DNA of 64,000 nucleotides. Origin: Uliginosibacterium aquaticum. GTDB lineage: Bacteria > Pseudomonadota > Gammaproteobacteria > Burkholderiales > Rhodocyclaceae. Shown one piece after another: positions 17,580 through 28,221 of the stretch; position 1 is the first letter of the stretch, and every line of letters starts with the position of its first letter. The notes below the pieces were generated by a model. The model was not told the DNA's origin. It did no database searches and worked only from the letters and a program-made list of their open reading frames with translations. The translations under genes and the position numbers were made by a program. The stretch spans positions 1 to 64,000 of the forward strand of contig NZ_JABCSC020000006.1 of assembly GCF_012972705.2 (NCBI RefSeq), in the 5' to 3' direction.

Positions 17580-20500
17580 ATGCAACTCGCCCCAGAATTC
17601 GTGACAGCCCAGCCGCCCGTGCGTTTGCGCGAGATTCCTTACAACTACACCTCGTTTTCCGATCGCGAGATCGTCATCCGCCTGTTGGGTGCCGAGATGT
17701 GGGCCGTGCTGGATAGTCTGCGCGCCGAGCGCGTCACCGGTCGTTCTGCACGCATGCTTTACGAAGTGCTCGGCGATATCTGGGTGGTGCAGCGCAATCC
17801 CTACCTCGAAGACGATCTGCTCGACAATCCGGGGCGTCGCAAGGCACTGCTCGAAGCGCTGCGCCATCGCCTGCGCGAGGTCGAGAAGCGTCGCCTGGAT
17901 TCGGCCACCGAAGATGCAGATCGCAGCGAGAAAGTGGGTCTGCTGGTCGCTGCAGCCAACCAAGCGGTGGATGCGTTTGCCGAGCACTTTGAGCGTACCG
18001 CTGCCCTGCGAGCCAAGGCGCTCAAGCTGCTGTCGCGCCACACCCGCCGCGACAACATCGCCTTCGATGGCTACGCTCGTGTGGCCCACGTTACCGATGC
18101 GACCGACTGGCGCGTGGAGTTCCCCTTCGTGGTGCTCTACCCGGATACCGAAGAGGAAATTGGCCATCTGGTGCGTAGCTCGATCGAGCTGGGCCTCACC
18201 ATCATCCCGCGTGGCGGCGGCACCGGCTATACCGGTGGCGCCGTACCGCTCACACCGAACTCGGTGGTTATCAACACCGAGAAGCTGATCGATATCGGCA
18301 AGGTGGATTTCAATACCTCACTGCCCGGCGTGGAGCAGCCTTACGCCACGGTGTTCACCGGGGCGGGCGTGGTAACGCGCCGGGTGATGGATCTGGCCGA
18401 CGACACCGGCCTCGTTTTCGCCTGCGATCCGACCTCGGCCGACGCTTCCTGCATCGGCGGCAACATCGCCATGAACGCCGGCGGCAAGAAGGCCGTGCTG
18501 TGGGGCACGGCGCTGGATAACCTCGCCTCGTGGAAGATGGTCACGCCGGATGGCAACTGGCTGGAAGTCGAGCGCCTGAACCATAACCTCGGCAAGATCC
18601 ACGATCAGGCCGAAGTGATGTTCCGCTTGAAGCGCTTTGATGCCGATGGCAAGAAGCTGCTCGGCGAAGAATTCCTCACCATCCCCGGCGAGCGCTTCCG
18701 CAAGGTGGGCCTTGGCAAGGATGTGACCGACAAATTCCTCGGCGGCCTGCCCGGCATCCAGAAGGAGGGCTGCGACGGCATCATCACCAGCGCGCGCTGG
18801 ATCCTGCACAAGATGCCGCCGCATACCCGCACGGTGTGTCTGGAGTTCTTCAGCCAGGTGCGCGAAGCCGTGCCGGCCATCGTTGAGATCAAGGACTTCA
18901 TCGAAGCCCTGCCCAAGACCGGCGACAATCGCGTCCTGCTGGCCGGCCTTGAGCACCTCGACGAGCGCTATGTGAAGGCGGTCGGCTACGCGACGAAAGC
19001 CAAGCGCCACGGCCGGCCGAAGATGGTGCTGATCGGCGACATCGTCGGCGACGACGAGACGGCCGTGGCTCAGGCTGCCTCCGAAGTGGTGCGCCTGTGC
19101 AATGCGCGCGGCGCAGAAGGCTTCATCGCCGTCAGCCCCGATACGCGCAAGAAGTTCTGGCTCGACCGCTCGCGCACCGCCGCGATCGCCAAGCACACCA
19201 ACGCCTTCAAGGTGAATGAAGACGTAGTGATCCCGCTGCCGCGCATGGGTGATTATTGCGATGGCATCGAGCGCATCAACATCGAGCTGTCGATCAAGAG
19301 CAAGCTGCGTCTGGTCGAAGCGCTGGACACTTTCTTCCGCGGCGATCTGCCCCTGCGCGCCACCGAATCCGCGCTGGAGAAGGATGAGCTGATCGGCGAC
19401 CGCCGCATCCGTGTGCTGGACACCATCGCCGCCGTGCGTGCGCGCTGGACCTGGATTCTCGACAATCTGGACCTGCCGCTCGCCGAGGCCGAAGCCGCTT
19501 TCGCCGGGCTGGGCATCGAAGCCGGCCCGCTGCAGAACAGAGCTGAAGTGCTGCGTCTCTTCCATCGCGTTCAGGATTATTCCGTGCGCATTTCGTGGAA
19601 GGCCGAGCTGAAGGCGGCCATCGAAGAAGTTTTCGAAGGCAACACTTATCGCCCGATCATCGAGCGCATGGAGGCGATCCACAAGGAAGTGCTGCGCAGC
19701 CGCGTGTTCGTGGCCCTGCACATGCACGCGGGCGACGGCAATGTGCACACCAACCTGCCGGTCAACTCCGATCACTACGCCATGCTGCAGGAAGCCTATG
19801 CCGCGGTCGAACGCATCATGCATCTGGCCCGCGGGCTCGGTGGCGTGATCTCCGGCGAGCATGGCATCGGCATTACCAAGTACGAATTCCTCAGCGAGGA
19901 AGAGCTCGCCCCCTTCCACGCCTACAAGCAGAAGGTTGACCCGGAAGGGCGCTTCAACGCCGGCAAGCTGATGCCCGGTGCCGACCTGCGCAATGCCTAC
20001 ACCCCGTCTTTCAACTTGATGGGCCACGAGTCGCTGATCATGCAGCAGAGCGACATCGGCGCGATCTCCGCCTCGGTGAAGGACTGCCTGCGTTGCGGCA
20101 AGTGCAAGCCGGTCTGCTCCACCCATGTGCCGCGCGCCAACCTGCTCTACTCGCCGCGCAACAAGATCCTCGCCACATCTCTCTTGATCGAAGCCTTCCT
20201 CTACGAAGAGCAGACCCGCCGCGGCGTGTCGATCAAGCACTGGGAAGAATTCGAAGACGTGGGCGATCACTGCACGATCTGCCACAAGTGCTACACGCCT
20301 TGCCCGGTGGATATCGACTTCGGCGACGTGTCGATGGCCATGCGCTCACTCCTGCGCAAGATGGGCAAGCAGAGTTTCAACCCGGCCAAGACCCTGGCCA
20401 TGGCCTTCCTCAACACCACCTCGCCGGAGAAGATCAAGTTCCTGCGCAAGGTCTCGATCGAGTGGGCTTACAAGGCGCAACGCCTGGGCGTGGATCTGCT

Positions 20501-21503
20501 GCGCCCATTCAGCAAGGGCTCTACGCGCCAGCCGCCGGCCTCGCTGGGCAAGCCAGCGCTGAAGGCGCAGGTGATCCACTTCGTGAACAAGAAGATGCCG
20601 GGCAATCTGCCGAAGAAGACTTCGCGCGCGCTGCTCGACATCGAGGACGATCACGTCGTGCCGGTGATCCGCGACCCGCAGAAGACCAAGGTGGATTCCG
20701 AAGCGGTGTTCTACTTCCCGGGCTGCGGCTCGGAGCGCCTGTTCTCGCAAGTGGGGCTGGCCACGCAGGCCATGCTGTATCACGTCGGCGTGCAGACGGT
20801 GCTGCCGCCGGGCTATCTGTGCTGCGGCTACCCGCAGCGCGGCTCGGGTCAGGACGACAAAGCCGAGAAGATCACCACCGACAACCGCGTGCTCTTCCAC
20901 CGCGTTGCCAACACCCTCAACTACCTCGACATCAAGACCGTGGTGGTCAGTTGCGGCACCTGCTTTGACCAGCTCACCAAGTACGAATTCGACAAGATCT
21001 TCCCGGGCTGCCGCCTGATGGACATCCACGAATTCCTGCTCGAGAAGGGTGTGAAGCTGGAAGGGGTGAGTGGCACCCGCTACATGTATCACGACCCCTG
21101 CCACAGCCCGATGAAGCAGCAGGATCCGCTCAAGACGGTGAATGCGCTGATCTCCGGCGTCGCAGGTCAGGCGAAGATCGAGAAGTCCGACCGCTGCTGC
21201 GGCGAATCCGGCACGTTGGCCGTGGCCCGCCCGGACATCTCCACCCAGGTGCGCTTCCGCAAGGAAGAAGAGCTGGTGAAAGGCGCCGACAAGCTGCGTG
21301 CGGATGGCTTCGAAGGCGATCTGAAGGTGCTCACTTCCTGCCCGGCCTGCCTGCAGGGGCTGCAGCGCTACAACGAAGATGTTGAAAAGCTGGATGCCGA
21401 TTACATCGTGATCGAGCTGGCCAAGAATATCCTCGGCCCGGACTGGCTACCCACCTATGTGCAACAGGCCAATACCGGTGGCATTGAGCGCGTGCTGCTT
21501 TAA
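17580..21503 (+). CDS. DUF3683 FAD-linked oxidase / 4Fe-4S / CCG-domain oxidoreductase
   Basis: A very large (1307-residue) respiratory-type oxidoreductase started at the ATG at 17580. Order: DUF3683 N-terminal domain (to about 150), FAD-binding-4 domain (about 180-330, [14 protein letters not shown]), FAD-oxidase C-terminal domain (to about 800, [14 protein letters not shown] and GEHGIGITK), a two-cluster ferredoxin domain (cysteines from C836 in [11 protein letters not shown] and C898 in [12 protein letters not shown]), and two CCG modules (FPGCGSE, LCCGYPQ, DPCHSP, RCCGESG). The parts resemble D-lactate or glycolate dehydrogenase subunits fused into one chain. A 2-hydroxyacid substrate with transfer to the quinone pool is likely but not proven. 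Confidence 0.93.
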   Translation: MQLAPEFVTAQPPVRLREIPYNYTSFSDREIVIRLLGAEMWAVLDSLRAERVTGRSARMLYEVLGDIWVVQRNPYLEDDLLDNPGRRKALLEALRHRLREVEKRRLDSATEDADRSEKVGLLVAAANQAVDAFAEHFERTAALRAKALKLLSRHTRRDNIAFDGYARVAHVTDATDWRVEFPFVVLYPDTEEEIGHLVRSSIELGLTIIPRGGGTGYTGGAVPLTPNSVVINTEKLIDIGKVDFNTSLPGVEQPYATVFTGAGVVTRRVMDLADDTGLVFACDPTSADASCIGGNIAMNAGGKKAVLWGTALDNLASWKMVTPDGNWLEVERLNHNLGKIHDQAEVMFRLKRFDADGKKLLGEEFLTIPGERFRKVGLGKDVTDKFLGGLPGIQKEGCDGIITSARWILHKMPPHTRTVCLEFFSQVREAVPAIVEIKDFIEALPKTGDNRVLLAGLEHLDERYVKAVGYATKAKRHGRPKMVLIGDIVGDDETAVAQAASEVVRLCNARGAEGFIAVSPDTRKKFWLDRSRTAAIAKHTNAFKVNEDVVIPLPRMGDYCDGIERINIELSIKSKLRLVEALDTFFRGDLPLRATESALEKDELIGDRRIRVLDTIAAVRARWTWILDNLDLPLAEAEAAFAGLGIEAGPLQNRAEVLRLFHRVQDYSVRISWKAELKAAIEEVFEGNTYRPIIERMEAIHKEVLRSRVFVALHMHAGDGNVHTNLPVNSDHYAMLQEAYAAVERIMHLARGLGGVISGEHGIGITKYEFLSEEELAPFHAYKQKVDPEGRFNAGKLMPGADLRNAYTPSFNLMGHESLIMQQSDIGAISASVKDCLRCGKCKPVCSTHVPRANLLYSPRNKILATSLLIEAFLYEEQTRRGVSIKHWEEFEDVGDHCTICHKCYTPCPVDIDFGDVSMAMRSLLRKMGKQSFNPAKTLAMAFLNTTSPEKIKFLRKVSIEWAYKAQRLGVDLLRPFSKGSTRQPPASLGKPALKAQVIHFVNKKMPGNLPKKTSRALLDIEDDHVVPVIRDPQKTKVDSEAVFYFPGCGSERLFSQVGLATQAMLYHVGVQTVLPPGYLCCGYPQRGSGQDDKAEKITTDNRVLFHRVANTLNYLDIKTVVVSCGTCFDQLTKYEFDKIFPGCRLMDIHEFLLEKGVKLEGVSGTRYMYHDPCHSPMKQQDPLKTVNALISGVAGQAKIEKSDRCCGESGTLAVARPDISTQVRFRKEEELVKGADKLRADGFEGDLKVLTSCPACLQGLQRYNEDVEKLDADYIVIELAKNILGPDWLPTYVQQANTGGIERVLL

Positions 21504-21528
21504 GCCTCCACAACCGTGTGTCATCAAG

Positions 21529-21562
21529 AAGGCCCATGTGACTTTTGTCACATGGGCCTTTT
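21529..21562 (+). terminator. Strong hairpin terminator containing a CRP-type palindrome
   Basis: A perfect 14-bp stem (21529-21542 with 21547-21560, TTTT loop) is followed by Ts and lies 26 bp after the oxidoreductase stop. The centre, TGTGACTTTTGTCACA, also equals the CRP consensus TGTGA-N6-TCACA, so a regulatory role for the next gene cannot be excluded. Confidence 0.8.
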
Positions 21563-21673
21563 GCTTGGGGCCTGTCCCCTCGGGCAAAGCCTCGGAAACT
21601 GCCCTTTCGGCAGGCCGGCAAGGCCGGCACGGCTTCGTAGAATCAGTCCGCTACCGTATCTATGGATGAAGCC

Positions 21674-22102
21674 ATGCAGCACGCAACCCGCAATGACGAT
21701 GCCCTGACTACGACCTGCTTCGATCTCGAGGGCTACGAGGTTTTCGCGAATAAAGAAGAGTACCCGGCTACTCTGGCCCTTACGACGCAGACTGCCGTGG
21801 CGGCTAACGGGCCGATCGATCTGCCGGCCATTCCCACCGTTTGCCTGTCGCAGCCTCCTGCTCCCATGCGCCTCGACAACTGGCGCTTAGTGCTGGTGCG
21901 TGGTGTTGTCGAAGCTATTACTCCGAATCACATCGTGGGCTCGGCTGTGCAGATTCCCAAGGGCCGCACCAGCCCGATTGCCGCGTTCGATCCGCTGACC
22001 CGCCGCGTGCGTACCCACAGTGGCTCGGTGTACGAGCTGGGCATTCCCGAAATGTCCTTCGAGCGGGTTTCGCCAGAGGTCATGCGCTGCCTCGGTTTCT
22101 GA
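21674..22102 (+). CDS. Hypothetical protein
   Basis: 142 residues from the ATG at 21674 (an ATG at 21662 is also in frame). I do not recognise the family. The N-terminal half is low in charge. The C-terminal half has a beta-rich, SGSVYELG-containing segment preceded by LVLVRGVVEAITPNHIVGSAVQ, giving the impression of a small soluble beta domain. No signal peptide or membrane segment is seen. It stands alone between a terminator and the RND efflux pair. Confidence 0.65.
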   Translation: MQHATRNDDALTTTCFDLEGYEVFANKEEYPATLALTTQTAVAANGPIDLPAIPTVCLSQPPAPMRLDNWRLVLVRGVVEAITPNHIVGSAVQIPKGRTSPIAAFDPLTRRVRTHSGSVYELGIPEMSFERVSPEVMRCLGF

Positions 22103-22121
22103 GCTAAGAAGCACATTGCCT

Positions 22122-22157
22122 CCTGTCATCCAGCAGGCATGACAGGGGCGCTGTTTT
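22122..22157 (+). terminator. Possible weak terminator
   Basis: CCTGTCAT (22122-22129) pairs with ATGACAGG (22139-22146) around a 9-nt loop, followed a few bases later by TTTT. It lies 20 bp after the hypothetical gene's stop. Confidence 0.4.
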
Positions 22158-22224
22158 ACGGCAGCATGGCATTCCCGAGCGGATTGCTCGGGCTCTCCTC
22201 TTCATCTGCCGATCCGCTGCCATC

Positions 22225-23283
22225 ATGTCTTTCCGCCTGCTTGCCTGCATCGCCCTTGTCCACGTTGTTTCAGCGGCTGCCCAGCCGGCCGGTAAGCCCG
22301 CACTGACGGTCAGCCTGGTCACCCCCCAGGCGCAGGACTGGTCTACCCAGATCACCGCCAATGGCAGCATCGCGGCCTGGCAGGAGGCCATCATTGGCGC
22401 CGAAATTGGCGGCTTGCGCCTCGACGAGGTGGCGGTGAACGTGGGTGATCACGTCAAGCGCGGTCAGGTGCTGGCTCGCATGCAGCGCGATGTGGTGGAG
22501 GCCGAGCTGGCACAGAGCCGGGCCAGTCTGGCCGAGGCCGAAGCCGCCCTGTTCGAGGCCAAGACCAACGCCGATCGTGCCCGCCAGATCAAGGACAGTG
22601 GCACTTTCAGCGCCCAGCAGGTGGATCGCTACATCACCAGCGAGGCGACTGCGCAGGCCCGCGTCGAGGTGCTAAAGGCCAAGCTGCGTGCGGATCAGTT
22701 GCGCATGGATAAGACCGTGGTGCGGGCGCCCGATGACGGCACGATTTCCGCTCGTAGCGCCACTCTCGGCGCTGTGCTCCAGGCTGGCCAGGAGCTGTTC
22801 CGCCTGATTCGTCAGGACCGCCTCGAATGGCGCGCCGAGCTGCCCGCGGCCGATCTGGCCAAGGTGAAGCCGGGCATGACGGCACAGGTCTTCCCGGCCA
22901 GTGGCGAACCGATTGCGGCCACGGTGCGCGCACTCGCCCCGACCGTGGACCCGAAGACCCGCAACGCGTTGGTTTATGCCGATATCAAGACACGGGGTGA
23001 AGCGCGGCCCGGTATGTTTGCGCGCGGTGAAATCCGTCTGGGTGCCCAGAAAGTTCTGACCCTGCCGCAAGGCGCAGTGCTGCTGCGCGACGGCTTTGCC
23101 TATGTGTTCCGGCTCGGCACGGACAGCCGGGTGCTGCAGACCAAGGTCACGCTGGGGCGTCGCCAGGGCGAGCGGGTGGAAGTCAGTGCCGGGCTGGAGG
23201 CGGGCAGCCAGGTGGTCGTGAGTGGCGTGGGCTTTCTCGCGGATGGCGATCTGGTGCGTGTAGCACCGGCTGCAGCACGCTGA
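22225..23283 (+). CDS. RND efflux periplasmic adaptor (membrane fusion) protein
   Basis: 352 residues starting with an N-terminal signal sequence (about 1-21, ending AAA-Q). The HlyD/AcrA-type order is visible: a lipoyl half-motif VAVNVGDHVKRGQVLARM, an alpha-hairpin rich in A and E (about 90-150), the second lipoyl half VVRAPDDGTISARSATLGAVL, then beta-barrel and membrane-proximal domains. It links an RND pump to an outer-membrane channel. The pump gene follows after 10 bp, but no TolC-type channel gene is present here. Confidence 0.92.
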   Translation: MSFRLLACIALVHVVSAAAQPAGKPALTVSLVTPQAQDWSTQITANGSIAAWQEAIIGAEIGGLRLDEVAVNVGDHVKRGQVLARMQRDVVEAELAQSRASLAEAEAALFEAKTNADRARQIKDSGTFSAQQVDRYITSEATAQARVEVLKAKLRADQLRMDKTVVRAPDDGTISARSATLGAVLQAGQELFRLIRQDRLEWRAELPAADLAKVKPGMTAQVFPASGEPIAATVRALAPTVDPKTRNALVYADIKTRGEARPGMFARGEIRLGAQKVLTLPQGAVLLRDGFAYVFRLGTDSRVLQTKVTLGRRQGERVEVSAGLEAGSQVVVSGVGFLADGDLVRVAPAAAR

Positions 23284-23293
23284 GGGGCCGTCC

Positions 23294-26200
23294 ATGTTCA
23301 ACGTCTCCTCCTGGTCGATCCGCAATCCGATTCCGGCCATCCTGCTCTTCGTGCTGCTCACCCTGGGCGGCCTGCTGAGCTTCCGCGCGATGCAGATCCA
23401 GAACATGCCGGACATTGATCTGCCGATGGTCGTCGTCACTGCCAGCCTGCCCGGCGCTTCGCCGGCACAGATGGAAACCGAGATCGCGCGCAAGATCGAA
23501 AATTCGGTGGCCGCGATTCAGGGCGTGAAGCATATCTACACCTTGGTGCAGGATGGCACGGCCTCGGTGACCATCGAATTCCGGCTCGAAAAGCCGACCC
23601 AGGAAGCGACCGATGACGTGCGCGACGCCGTCTCGCGGATCCGCTCGGATCTGCCCGGCGACATGCGCGATCCGGTGATCGCCCGCTCGTCCATCGCCGG
23701 TACTCCGATCCTGACTTACACCGTGGCCTCCTCACGCATGGACGAGGAAGCCCTGTCCTGGTTTGTGGACAATGACGTCGCCCGTTCGCTGCTCTCGGTG
23801 AAGGGCGTGGGAGCGGTCAGCCGCGTCGGCGGGGTGACGCGCCAGGTGGGCGTGGAGCTGGACCCTGACCGTATGCTGGCGCTGGGCGCCACTGCCGCCG
23901 AGATCTCGCGCCAGCTGCGTCAGGTGCAGCAGGAGGCCTCCGGTGGGCGTACCGATCTGGGGGGCGCCGAGCAATCGGTGCGCACCATTGCCACCGTGCA
24001 GAGCGCGACCGAACTGGCTGCTATCGAGATTCCGCTCAGTGATGGGCGCAGCGTGCGCCTGGATGAAGTTGCGAACGTCAGCGACACCATTGCTGAGCGC
24101 CGCTCGCAAGCGCTCCTGGACGGCCAGCCGGTGGTGGCCTTCGAGATCGTGCGCAGCAAGGGCGCCAGCGAAGTCGACGTCATGAACGGTGCGCGCAAGC
24201 AACTCGAGCAATTGCGCGAACGCCATCCGGACATTGCCATCACCGAGGCCTTCAACTTCGTCAATCCGGTGATCGACAACTACGACAGCTCGCTGAACCT
24301 GATGTACGAAGGCGCGCTGCTGGCGATCCTCGTGGTGTGGCTGTTCCTGCGCGACTGGCGCGCCACCCTGGTCTCCGCCACCGCCTTGCCGCTGTCGATC
24401 ATCCCGACCTTCGCGGTGATGTACCTGATGGGATTCACCATCAACGTGGTGACCTTGCTGTCGCTCTCGCTGGTGGTCGGCATCCTGGTGGATGACGCTA
24501 TCGTCGAGATCGAAAACATCATCCGCCATCTGCGCATGGGCAAGACGCCTTATCAGGCGGCGATGGAAGCGGCGGACGAAATCGGCCTGGCGGTGATTGC
24601 CACCACCTTCACCCTGATCGCGGTGTTCCTGCCTACCGCTTTCATGACTGGCGTGGTCGGCAAGTTCTTTGTCCAGTTCGGCTGGACCGCCGCGATCTCG
24701 GTGTTCTTCTCGCTGGTCGTGGCGCGCATGCTCACCCCGATGATGGCGGCCTACCTGTTGCGCGCCGATACCCCTGGGCATGAGCTGGCGCGCTGGGAGC
24801 AGCTCTACATGCGTCTGGCCGACTGGTGTCTGGCTCACCGCGTGAAAACAGCCGTGATCACCATCGTGTTCTTCTTCGGGGTGCTGATCGGCCTCACCCC
24901 GCTGCTGCCAGCCGGCTTCATGCCGCCGGACGATCTGCCACAGACCCAGGTGATGCTGACTCTGCCGCCGGGCAGCACGCTGGTGCAGGCCCAGAGCGTC
25001 GTGGCGCAGGCCGAGGCCGTGGTGCGCAAGCATCCGCAAGTGAAGTCGGTCTACACCGCCATCGGGGGCGGCGCCTCGGGGGCAGACCCCTTCGCGCCCA
25101 AAGGCGCGGCGGAAGTCGGCAAGGCCACGCTGACCATCAATCTCAGCGCGCGCAGCGAGCGGCGCGGGATCAGCAAGCAGGACATCGAGGCCGACTTCCG
25201 GCAGCAACTGCAGGACATTGCCGGCGTGCGCATCAAGGTCGGCTTCGGTGGCTCCAGCGAGAAGTACCAGATGTCGCTGGCCGGGGACGATGGCGAGGTG
25301 TTGCTGGAGCAGGCGCGCAAGATCGAGCGCGAGATGCGCAGCGGCATTCCCGGCATCGGTGCGATCACCACCAACGCTAGCCTGGTGCGCCCCGAGCTGG
25401 TGATCCGGCCAGATTTCGCGCGCGCCGCTGACCTCGGTGTGAGTGCCGCCGCTATCGCCGACACCCTGCGGGTGGCACTGGCGGGCGATTACGATCAGTC
25501 GCTGGCCAAGCTCAACCTCGCCCAGCGCCAGGTGCCGGTGATGGTCAAGCTGCGGGATTCGGCGCGCCAGGACCTCGACCTGATTTCGCGTCTGAATGTG
25601 CCCGGTGCACGTGGCCCGGTCAGTCTTGCCAATGTTGCCAGCATCACGCTGGATGGCGGCCCGGCACAGATCAACCGTTACGATCGCCGCCGCAGCGTGA
25701 ACTTCGAGATCGAGCTCAACGGCCAGCCGCTCGGCGAAGTCGAAGCGCTGGTGCAGAAGCTGCCCAGCGTGCAGCAGCTGCCACCGGGCGTGACCCAGAC
25801 CGCTTTCGGCGATGCCGAAGCGATGGGCGAGCTGTTCACCGGCTTCACGATGGCGATGGGGGCCGGTGTGCTGTGCATCTACATCGTGCTGATCCTGCTG
25901 TTCAAGGATTTCGTCCAGCCGGTCACCATCCTCGCCGCGCTGGTGCTGTCGGTGCCCGGGGCGATTCTGGCGCTGTTCGTGACCCGCAACGCGCTGACCA
26001 TGCCGGCCATGATCGGCATGATCATGCTGATGGGGATTGCCACCAAGAACTCCATCCTGCTCGTCGAATACGTGATCATGGCCCGCCGCGATCAGGGCAT
26101 GAGCCGGCTCGACGCCCTGCTGGATGCTTGTCGCAAGCGCGCCCGCCCGATCGTGATGACCACCGTGGCGATGGGGGCCGGCATGCTGCCAATCGCCATC

Positions 26201-26365
26201 GGCATGGGCACCGACCCGAGCTTCCGCGCGCCGATGGCCATCGTCATCATCGGCGGCCTGATCACCTCCACCTTCCTGAGCCTGCTGGTGATTCCGGTGT
26301 TATTCACCTACGTGGATGACGCACGCCTGTGGGCACTCCAGGTGCTGCGCCGCAAGCGTGCCTGA
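23294..26365 (+). CDS. RND efflux transporter, AcrB/HAE1-like inner-membrane pump
   Basis: 1023 residues, the typical RND length, with 12 membrane segments in two repeats each carrying a large periplasmic loop. The start MFNVSSWSIRNPIPAILLF and GILVDDAIVEIEN (the paired aspartates of the proton relay) are diagnostic, as is the second-half GIATKNSILLVEYV motif. It exchanges protons for drugs, metabolites or lipids. It forms an operon with the adaptor gene; the substrate cannot be read from the sequence. Confidence 0.94.
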   Translation: MFNVSSWSIRNPIPAILLFVLLTLGGLLSFRAMQIQNMPDIDLPMVVVTASLPGASPAQMETEIARKIENSVAAIQGVKHIYTLVQDGTASVTIEFRLEKPTQEATDDVRDAVSRIRSDLPGDMRDPVIARSSIAGTPILTYTVASSRMDEEALSWFVDNDVARSLLSVKGVGAVSRVGGVTRQVGVELDPDRMLALGATAAEISRQLRQVQQEASGGRTDLGGAEQSVRTIATVQSATELAAIEIPLSDGRSVRLDEVANVSDTIAERRSQALLDGQPVVAFEIVRSKGASEVDVMNGARKQLEQLRERHPDIAITEAFNFVNPVIDNYDSSLNLMYEGALLAILVVWLFLRDWRATLVSATALPLSIIPTFAVMYLMGFTINVVTLLSLSLVVGILVDDAIVEIENIIRHLRMGKTPYQAAMEAADEIGLAVIATTFTLIAVFLPTAFMTGVVGKFFVQFGWTAAISVFFSLVVARMLTPMMAAYLLRADTPGHELARWEQLYMRLADWCLAHRVKTAVITIVFFFGVLIGLTPLLPAGFMPPDDLPQTQVMLTLPPGSTLVQAQSVVAQAEAVVRKHPQVKSVYTAIGGGASGADPFAPKGAAEVGKATLTINLSARSERRGISKQDIEADFRQQLQDIAGVRIKVGFGGSSEKYQMSLAGDDGEVLLEQARKIEREMRSGIPGIGAITTNASLVRPELVIRPDFARAADLGVSAAAIADTLRVALAGDYDQSLAKLNLAQRQVPVMVKLRDSARQDLDLISRLNVPGARGPVSLANVASITLDGGPAQINRYDRRRSVNFEIELNGQPLGEVEALVQKLPSVQQLPPGVTQTAFGDAEAMGELFTGFTMAMGAGVLCIYIVLILLFKDFVQPVTILAALVLSVPGAILALFVTRNALTMPAMIGMIMLMGIATKNSILLVEYVIMARRDQGMSRLDALLDACRKRARPIVMTTVAMGAGMLPIAIGMGTDPSFRAPMAIVIIGGLITSTFLSLLVIPVLFTYVDDARLWALQVLRRKRA

Positions 26366-26401
26366 TCCGTCACAATACGACCTCTGCAGCAAGGATTCGC
26401 C

Positions 26402-26995
26402 ATGAGCCACACCCCTCACGCCACGCCCTTCGAACTCTTCCAGCAATGGCTGTCCGAGGCCGAAAAGAGCGAGCCGAACGATCCGAATGCGATGTCCATC
26501 GCTTCCGTTGGGCCGGACGGCATGCCCTCGGTGCGCATGGTTCTGCTCAAGGGTTTCGATGAGCGCGGCTTCGTGTTTTATACGAATCTTGAGAGCCAGA
26601 AGGGGCATGAACTGGCGGCGCATCCCAAGGCTGCGCTGTGCTTCCACTGGAAGTCACTCAAACGCCAGGTGCGCGTCGAAGGCAATGTGGAGCCTGTCAG
26701 CAAGGAAGAGGCCGACGCCTACTACGCCAGCCGCGCGCGTGATTCACGCATCGGCGCCTGGGCTTCAAAGCAGTCGCAGGTCATGGAAGGGCGCTTCGAG
26801 CTGGAGCAGCGCGTGGCGAAATACGCGCTGAAATTCGGCATCAGCGAAATCCCGCGCCCCGAATTCTGGAGCGGCTTCCGCATCGTGCCGACCAAGATCG
26901 AGTTCTGGAAGGACAAACCCTTCCGCCTGCACGAACGCATCGTCTATCGCCCGACAGAGGACGGCGGCTGGGACACCAGCGTGCTGTTTCCCTGA
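26402..26995 (+). CDS. pdxH: Pyridoxamine 5'-phosphate oxidase
   Basis: 197 residues with FMN-binding [18 protein letters not shown] near the N-terminus and the family signature ending [17 protein letters not shown]. The enzyme oxidises pyridoxine or pyridoxamine 5'-phosphate to pyridoxal 5'-phosphate in the cytoplasm, the last step of vitamin B6 salvage. It stands alone, convergent to fbpC with a REP pair between. Confidence 0.96.
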   Translation: MSHTPHATPFELFQQWLSEAEKSEPNDPNAMSIASVGPDGMPSVRMVLLKGFDERGFVFYTNLESQKGHELAAHPKAALCFHWKSLKRQVRVEGNVEPVSKEEADAYYASRARDSRIGAWASKQSQVMEGRFELEQRVAKYALKFGISEIPRPEFWSGFRIVPTKIEFWKDKPFRLHERIVYRPTEDGGWDTSVLFP

Positions 26996-27013
26996 GCGGC
27001 GCCGAACGTTTTC

Positions 27014-27070
27014 GTAGGTGCGACTTCAGTCGCACAAGACAGGCGGCAAGGCCGACTGAAGTCGGCCCTA
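27014..27070. repeat. Paired REP-like palindromes
   Basis: GTAGGTGCGACTTCAGTCGC is followed after a 15-bp spacer by a reversed copy GGCCGACTGAAGTCGGCCCT. The first 22 bp are identical to the 17400 unit. It lies between convergent pdxH and fbpC, where a bidirectional stem-loop could end both transcripts. Confidence 0.75.
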
Positions 27071-27091
27071 AGACGACCGCTCCTAGAAAGC

Positions 27092-28150
27092 TCAAGCGTG
27101 CGGGAAGGTCACCACCTGCTCAACATCCAGGCGGATGCCGATCGGCTGGCCAATCGTATGGTTGTGGTGACTGGGCACCAGTGACAGCACTTCCGCGCCG
27201 CTCGGCAGGCGCAGGGTGTAGAGGATTTCGGCACCCTTGAAAGCCTTGCGGGCCACGATGGCCTGTAGCGGGCTGCTGTCGTCATGCACGATGTCGTCCG
27301 GGCGCAGCAGTACGTCCACCACGCATTCGCGGCTGCCATGGCAGCACTCTACCGGTACGTTCGAACTCAGCCGCCCGAGTTCGATTTCCACCGTGGCCGG
27401 ATCGCGCACCACGCCTTGCACGATGGCGCCCTGGCCAACGAAATCGGCCACGAAGCGGTTCGCCGGGCGGTGGTAGAGCTGCCAGGCATCGGCCCATTGC
27501 TGAATGCGCCCTTCGTGCATCACGCCAATCTCGTCTGCCATGGCGAAGGCTTCGTGCTGATCGTGGGTGACCAGAATGGCGGCGGTACCGGCTGCCTTGA
27601 GAATGTCGCGCACTTCCAGTGACAGGCGCTCGCGCATCTCACTGTCCAGATTCGAAAAAGGCTCATCGAGCAGCACCAGCGCTGGATGAGGGGCCAGGGC
27701 GCGGGCCAGGGCTACGCGCTGCTGCTGGCCACCGGAGAGCTCGTGCGGGAATTTCTGTGCTTCGCTGGCGAGGCCGACCAGTTCGAGCATTTCGGCGACC
27801 CGTGCTTCGCGCGCCGGCCGTGCCAGCTTGCCGAGGCCGAAGCCGATGTTGGCGGCTACGGAGAGGTGGGGGAACAGGGCGTAATCCTGAAATACCATGC
27901 CGATGCCGCGCGCTTCGGGTGCCAGGTGGGTGTCGGCACTGCCGATCAGACGCGCTTCGAAGTGAATTTCGCCGCCCAGCAAGCGTTCGAAACCGGCAAT
28001 GGCGCGCAACACCGTGGTCTTGCCGCAGCCCGAAGGCCCCAGCAGGCAGGCGATGGCGCCGGGCGCCAGCTCGAAACCGAGGCCACGCACGACTTCATGC
28101 CTGCCGTAGGCGAGGCGCAGATCACGAGTTTGCAGGACGGGTGCGGACAT
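27092..28150 (-). CDS. fbpC: Ferric iron ABC transporter ATP-binding protein
   Basis: 352 residues. Walker [20 protein letters not shown] (Q-loop), LSGGQQQRV, Walker [13 protein letters not shown] and [10 protein letters not shown] are intact. A C-terminal TOBE-like regulatory domain (about 240-350) follows. The sequence matches FbpC/FutC, the ATPase that powers Fe(III) import with FbpB. It is transcribed divergently from fbpB across a Fur box and a TATAAT -10 box, so both should be repressed by Fe-Fur. Confidence 0.9.
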   Translation of the reverse strand: MSAPVLQTRDLRLAYGRHEVVRGLGFELAPGAIACLLGPSGCGKTTVLRAIAGFERLLGGEIHFEARLIGSADTHLAPEARGIGMVFQDYALFPHLSVAANIGFGLGKLARPAREARVAEMLELVGLASEAQKFPHELSGGQQQRVALARALAPHPALVLLDEPFSNLDSEMRERLSLEVRDILKAAGTAAILVTHDQHEAFAMADEIGVMHEGRIQQWADAWQLYHRPANRFVADFVGQGAIVQGVVRDPATVEIELGRLSSNVPVECCHGSRECVVDVLLRPDDIVHDDSSPLQAIVARKAFKGAEILYTLRLPSGAEVLSLVPSHHNHTIGQPIGIRLDVEQVVTFPHA

Positions 28151-28174
28151 GTGCAGCGATCGGGGCGAGTCAGA

Positions 28175-28189
28175 TGAGAATCATTATAA
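28175..28189. promoter_or_regulatory. Fur box in the fbpC-fbpB divergent region
   Basis: TGAGAATCATTATAA matches the 7-1-7 Fur consensus TGATAAT-N-ATTATCA at 12 of 14 positions. It overlaps a TATAAT hexamer at 28185-28190 that could serve as the plus-strand -10; a shifted TATAAT is also present on the minus strand because the sequence is nearly palindromic. Confidence 0.8.
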
Positions 28190-28221
28190 TCTCGACACTC
28201 CTCTCTACCGGCACCACGCCC

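Noticed and set aside
28174..28221. ATG at 28174 as fbpB start
   Set aside because: It overlaps the Fur box and probable -10 element; kept only as an alternative to the GTG at 28222.
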